Source: DASYDU01 sp036499445
GTDB lineage: Bacteria > Planctomycetota > Planctomycetia > Pirellulales > Lacipirellulaceae
DNA length: 14,249 nt
Direction: 5' to 3'
NCBI GenBank assembly: GCA_036499445.1
Contig: DASYDU010000060.1
Coordinates: 1-14,249 of the forward strand
The notes beneath the pieces were generated by a model. It saw only the letters and a program-made list of their open reading frames with translations, ran no database searches and was not told the origin of the DNA. Positions 13,351-14,249 of the stretch are shown here, one piece after another (positions within the stretch are counted from its first letter, which is position 1; every line of letters starts with the position of its first letter). The position numbers and the translations under genes are program-made.

Positions 13351-13375
13351 CCGGAGGTCGGGGATGGACCTTCGG
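13351..13375. repeat. Hairpin CCGGAGGTC/GACCTTCGG
   Basis: Nine-base arms (13351-13359 and 13367-13375) pair with one G-T mismatch around a 7-base loop. No T-run follows on either side. Function unknown. Confidence 0.4.
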
Positions 13376-13674
13376 ACTGTTTCCTAGATGCGCAGCGCGA
13401 TCCCATGCGATCGCCGTTTCGGTGGCGAGCGGGGAGTTCGGAATGCGGAACGTGGACTCCAGTCCCCATTCCGATTCGAGATTCCACACTTTCCGCTTCG
13501 TTTCCGACCTCTAGAGATTCGCTTCACCGTGGCTACCGTTAGCGGGGCTGCGGCCCAAGCGGGAATCCATCGAAAAACGAGCGGAACACGTCACCGTCGG
13601 CGATCGGGGTCCACGGTAGCAGATAGTGACGGGAGTTCAACAATTATTTTTGGCCGCCCCCCGTGAGGAGGAAC

Positions 13675-13702
13675 CGCTAATGCGCGCTAATGGGCGCTAA
13701 TG
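13675..13702. repeat. Three tandem CGCTAATG units, period 10
   Basis: CGCTAATG occurs at 13675-13682, 13685-13692 and 13695-13702, separated by CG and GG, giving an exact 10-base period close to one helical turn. It resembles ATTAGCG-type intergenic repeats in planctomycete genomes (from memory). Confidence 0.65.
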
Positions 13703-13790
13703 ATTTGCGGCGGAGGACAATAGTAGAATGTCGCTGCTCTTTCTCCAGCCAGTAAAGCGTCTACGTGGGCCAGGGAGATGCTTCTGAGGG

Positions 13791-13812
13791 CTGCGGCAAG
13801 ACGGGACCGCAG
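13791..13812. repeat. Hairpin CTGCGG/CCGCAG
   Basis: Perfect 6-base arms (13791-13796 and 13807-13812) around a 10-base loop, just beyond the 3' end of the tRNA-like sequence when read leftwards. No T-run follows. Confidence 0.3.
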
Positions 13813-13820
13813 TCGCTAAG

Positions 13821-13910
13821 CGGAGGGTGGGGGAGTTGAACCCTATCAGCAAACGCCGATCCGTGGCAGTTTATAAGACCGCCTAGCTTACCGAAGCTGG
13901 ACCGTTCTCC
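13821..13910 (-). tRNA. Degenerate class II tRNA-like sequence, apparent anticodon UAU
   Basis: Read on the minus strand, the anticodon arm GGCGGT-CTTATAA-ACTGCC has six pairs and a 7-base loop with T33 and anticodon TAT. A long variable arm TCGGC-GTTT-GCTGA follows, then a T-loop GGG-TTCAACT-CCC. A D region with CTTCGGTAAG contains the usual GG and can form a short stem (GTC/GGC). The acceptor is incomplete: GGAG (13910-13907) pairs with CTCC (13825-13822), but the next three positions mismatch, as do two T-stem pairs. A long variable arm belongs to Leu, Ser, bacterial Tyr or Sec tRNAs, none of which uses UAU. It is probably a decayed or mobile-element tRNA; chance resemblance is possible. 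Confidence 0.35.
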
Positions 13911-13992
13911 TATGAATGGAAAGCGGTGGACGTTGCAGGGGTTTGGACTGCATGCCAACTTAGACGGCCTCGGGCGCATGAGGTTCGTATTA

Positions 13993-14249
13993 ATGTCGAC
14001 TAATCCGAACAAATATCCACCAGCCGGTTATTGCATTTATTGTGGCGCGGAAGGCTGCGACCTATCTGACGAGCACATTGTCCCATATTCATTAAGAGGC
14101 AATTGGATATTGCCAAAGGCTAGCTGCGAAACGTGCCGCAAGATAACGACCGCGTTTGAGACAAAATGCACACATGAAAGCGGCAATATGTTTTCGTCCT
14201 TTCGGGCGCGACTTAGATTGCAAAGCCGGAGCCGATGGACAAGTAAAAA
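13993..14249 (+). CDS. HNH endonuclease-like protein, N-terminal part (runs off the window)
   Basis: The frame from ATG 13993 stays open to the window edge (85 codons visible). It has a zinc-knuckle CIYC (C-x2-C) near residue 14, then LSDEHIVPYSLRGNWILPKA with the DEH-I-P core typical of HNH nucleases, then CETC near 50 and a basic segment FRARLRLQSRSRWTSK. The layout CxxC...DEHIxP...LPKASCxxC...FRxRL fits a family of small HNH proteins found in many environmental bacteria and mobile regions. Target and role are unknown. ATG 13993 is preferred because GAGG (13980-13983) lies 9 bases upstream; ATG 13978 in the same frame would add five residues. Codons and composition are more A+T-rich than the genes to the left, which suggests acquisition by transfer. 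Confidence 0.7.
   Translation, partial: MSTNPNKYPPAGYCIYCGAEGCDLSDEHIVPYSLRGNWILPKASCETCRKITTAFETKCTHESGNMFSSFRARLRLQSRSRWTSK

Larger units (their letters stand above)
12936..13992. other. Gene-free, repeat-rich stretch (about 1.06 kb)
   Basis: No frame here has domain-like sequence; the open frames are about 100 residues or shorter, overlap on several strands and translate low-complexity repeats. Identifiable elements are given separately: a REP/RAYT-like hairpin (12996-13021), a CACA-type repeat (13260-13287), a palindrome with T-run (13294-13316), a hairpin (13351-13375), a triple CGCTAATG repeat (13675-13702), a hairpin (13791-13812) and a tRNA-like sequence (13821-13910). Part of 13438-13490 (ggaatgcgg, and ggaatctcg on the minus strand) shares words with the repeat between pheA and tpiA. 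The promoter for cysI must lie at the left edge but no clear hexamers are seen. Confidence 0.65.

Noticed and set aside
13388..13666. 92-residue plus-strand frame in the gene-free stretch
   Set aside because: The translation is Arg/Ser-rich low complexity and includes repeat words; no start signal.

Overview
The window looks like a chromosomal segment from a GC-rich bacterium, most probably a member of Planctomycetota (Pirellulales-like). That placement is inferred from protein resemblance, the tpiA-secG-yicC-gmk-rpoZ-coaC gene order, a short basic protein of a type I associate with planctomycetes, and weak or missing Shine-Dalgarno sequences at many starts. No 16S rRNA or other decisive marker is present.

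Layout from left to right: the 3' end of an MFS transporter gene (1-285, +); a tRNA-Ser(UGA) gene (342-428, -) with its own promoter, facing away from a promoter and gene for a 64-residue basic protein (622-816, +); clpB (883-3594, -) and dnaK (3677-5602, -), transcribed in the order dnaK then clpB; a 585-base divergent spacer holding several dyads; then a long rightward gene row, pheA (chorismate mutase/prephenate dehydratase), tpiA, secG, yicC, gmk, rpoZ and coaC (6188-11139). The row tightens towards its end: yicC/gmk and gmk/rpoZ overlap by ATGA and rpoZ/coaC are 9 bases apart. A leftward cysI-type sulfite reductase hemoprotein gene (11148-12935) converges on coaC with 8 bases between the stop codons.

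From 12936 to 13992 there is about 1 kb with no convincing gene. It holds a REP/RAYT-like 'GGGGACAGGTCC' hairpin, a CACA-rich intergenic repeat, a palindrome plus T-run that would terminate leftward transcription, a 3x10-bp CGCTAATG repeat and a degenerate class II tRNA-like sequence with an apparent UAU anticodon. The window ends inside an HNH-nuclease-like gene (13993 to the edge, +) whose base composition is more A+T-rich than its neighbours. This right end looks like the start of an accessory region.

The dnaK-clpB pair forms a protein-disaggregation module: DnaK hands aggregated clients to ClpB. The rightward row mixes aromatic amino acid synthesis, glycolysis, secretion, RNA turnover, nucleotide metabolism, transcription and CoA synthesis, so it is a core housekeeping cluster rather than one pathway. 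No CRISPR array, intact transposase or recognisable defence system is visible. The most interesting signals are non-coding: a foldable 61-bp element separating a strong Shine-Dalgarno from the clpB start, a dispersed AATCCGCAAT repeat family that reaches into the 5' end of gmk, and the tRNA-like/repeat cluster at the right end.
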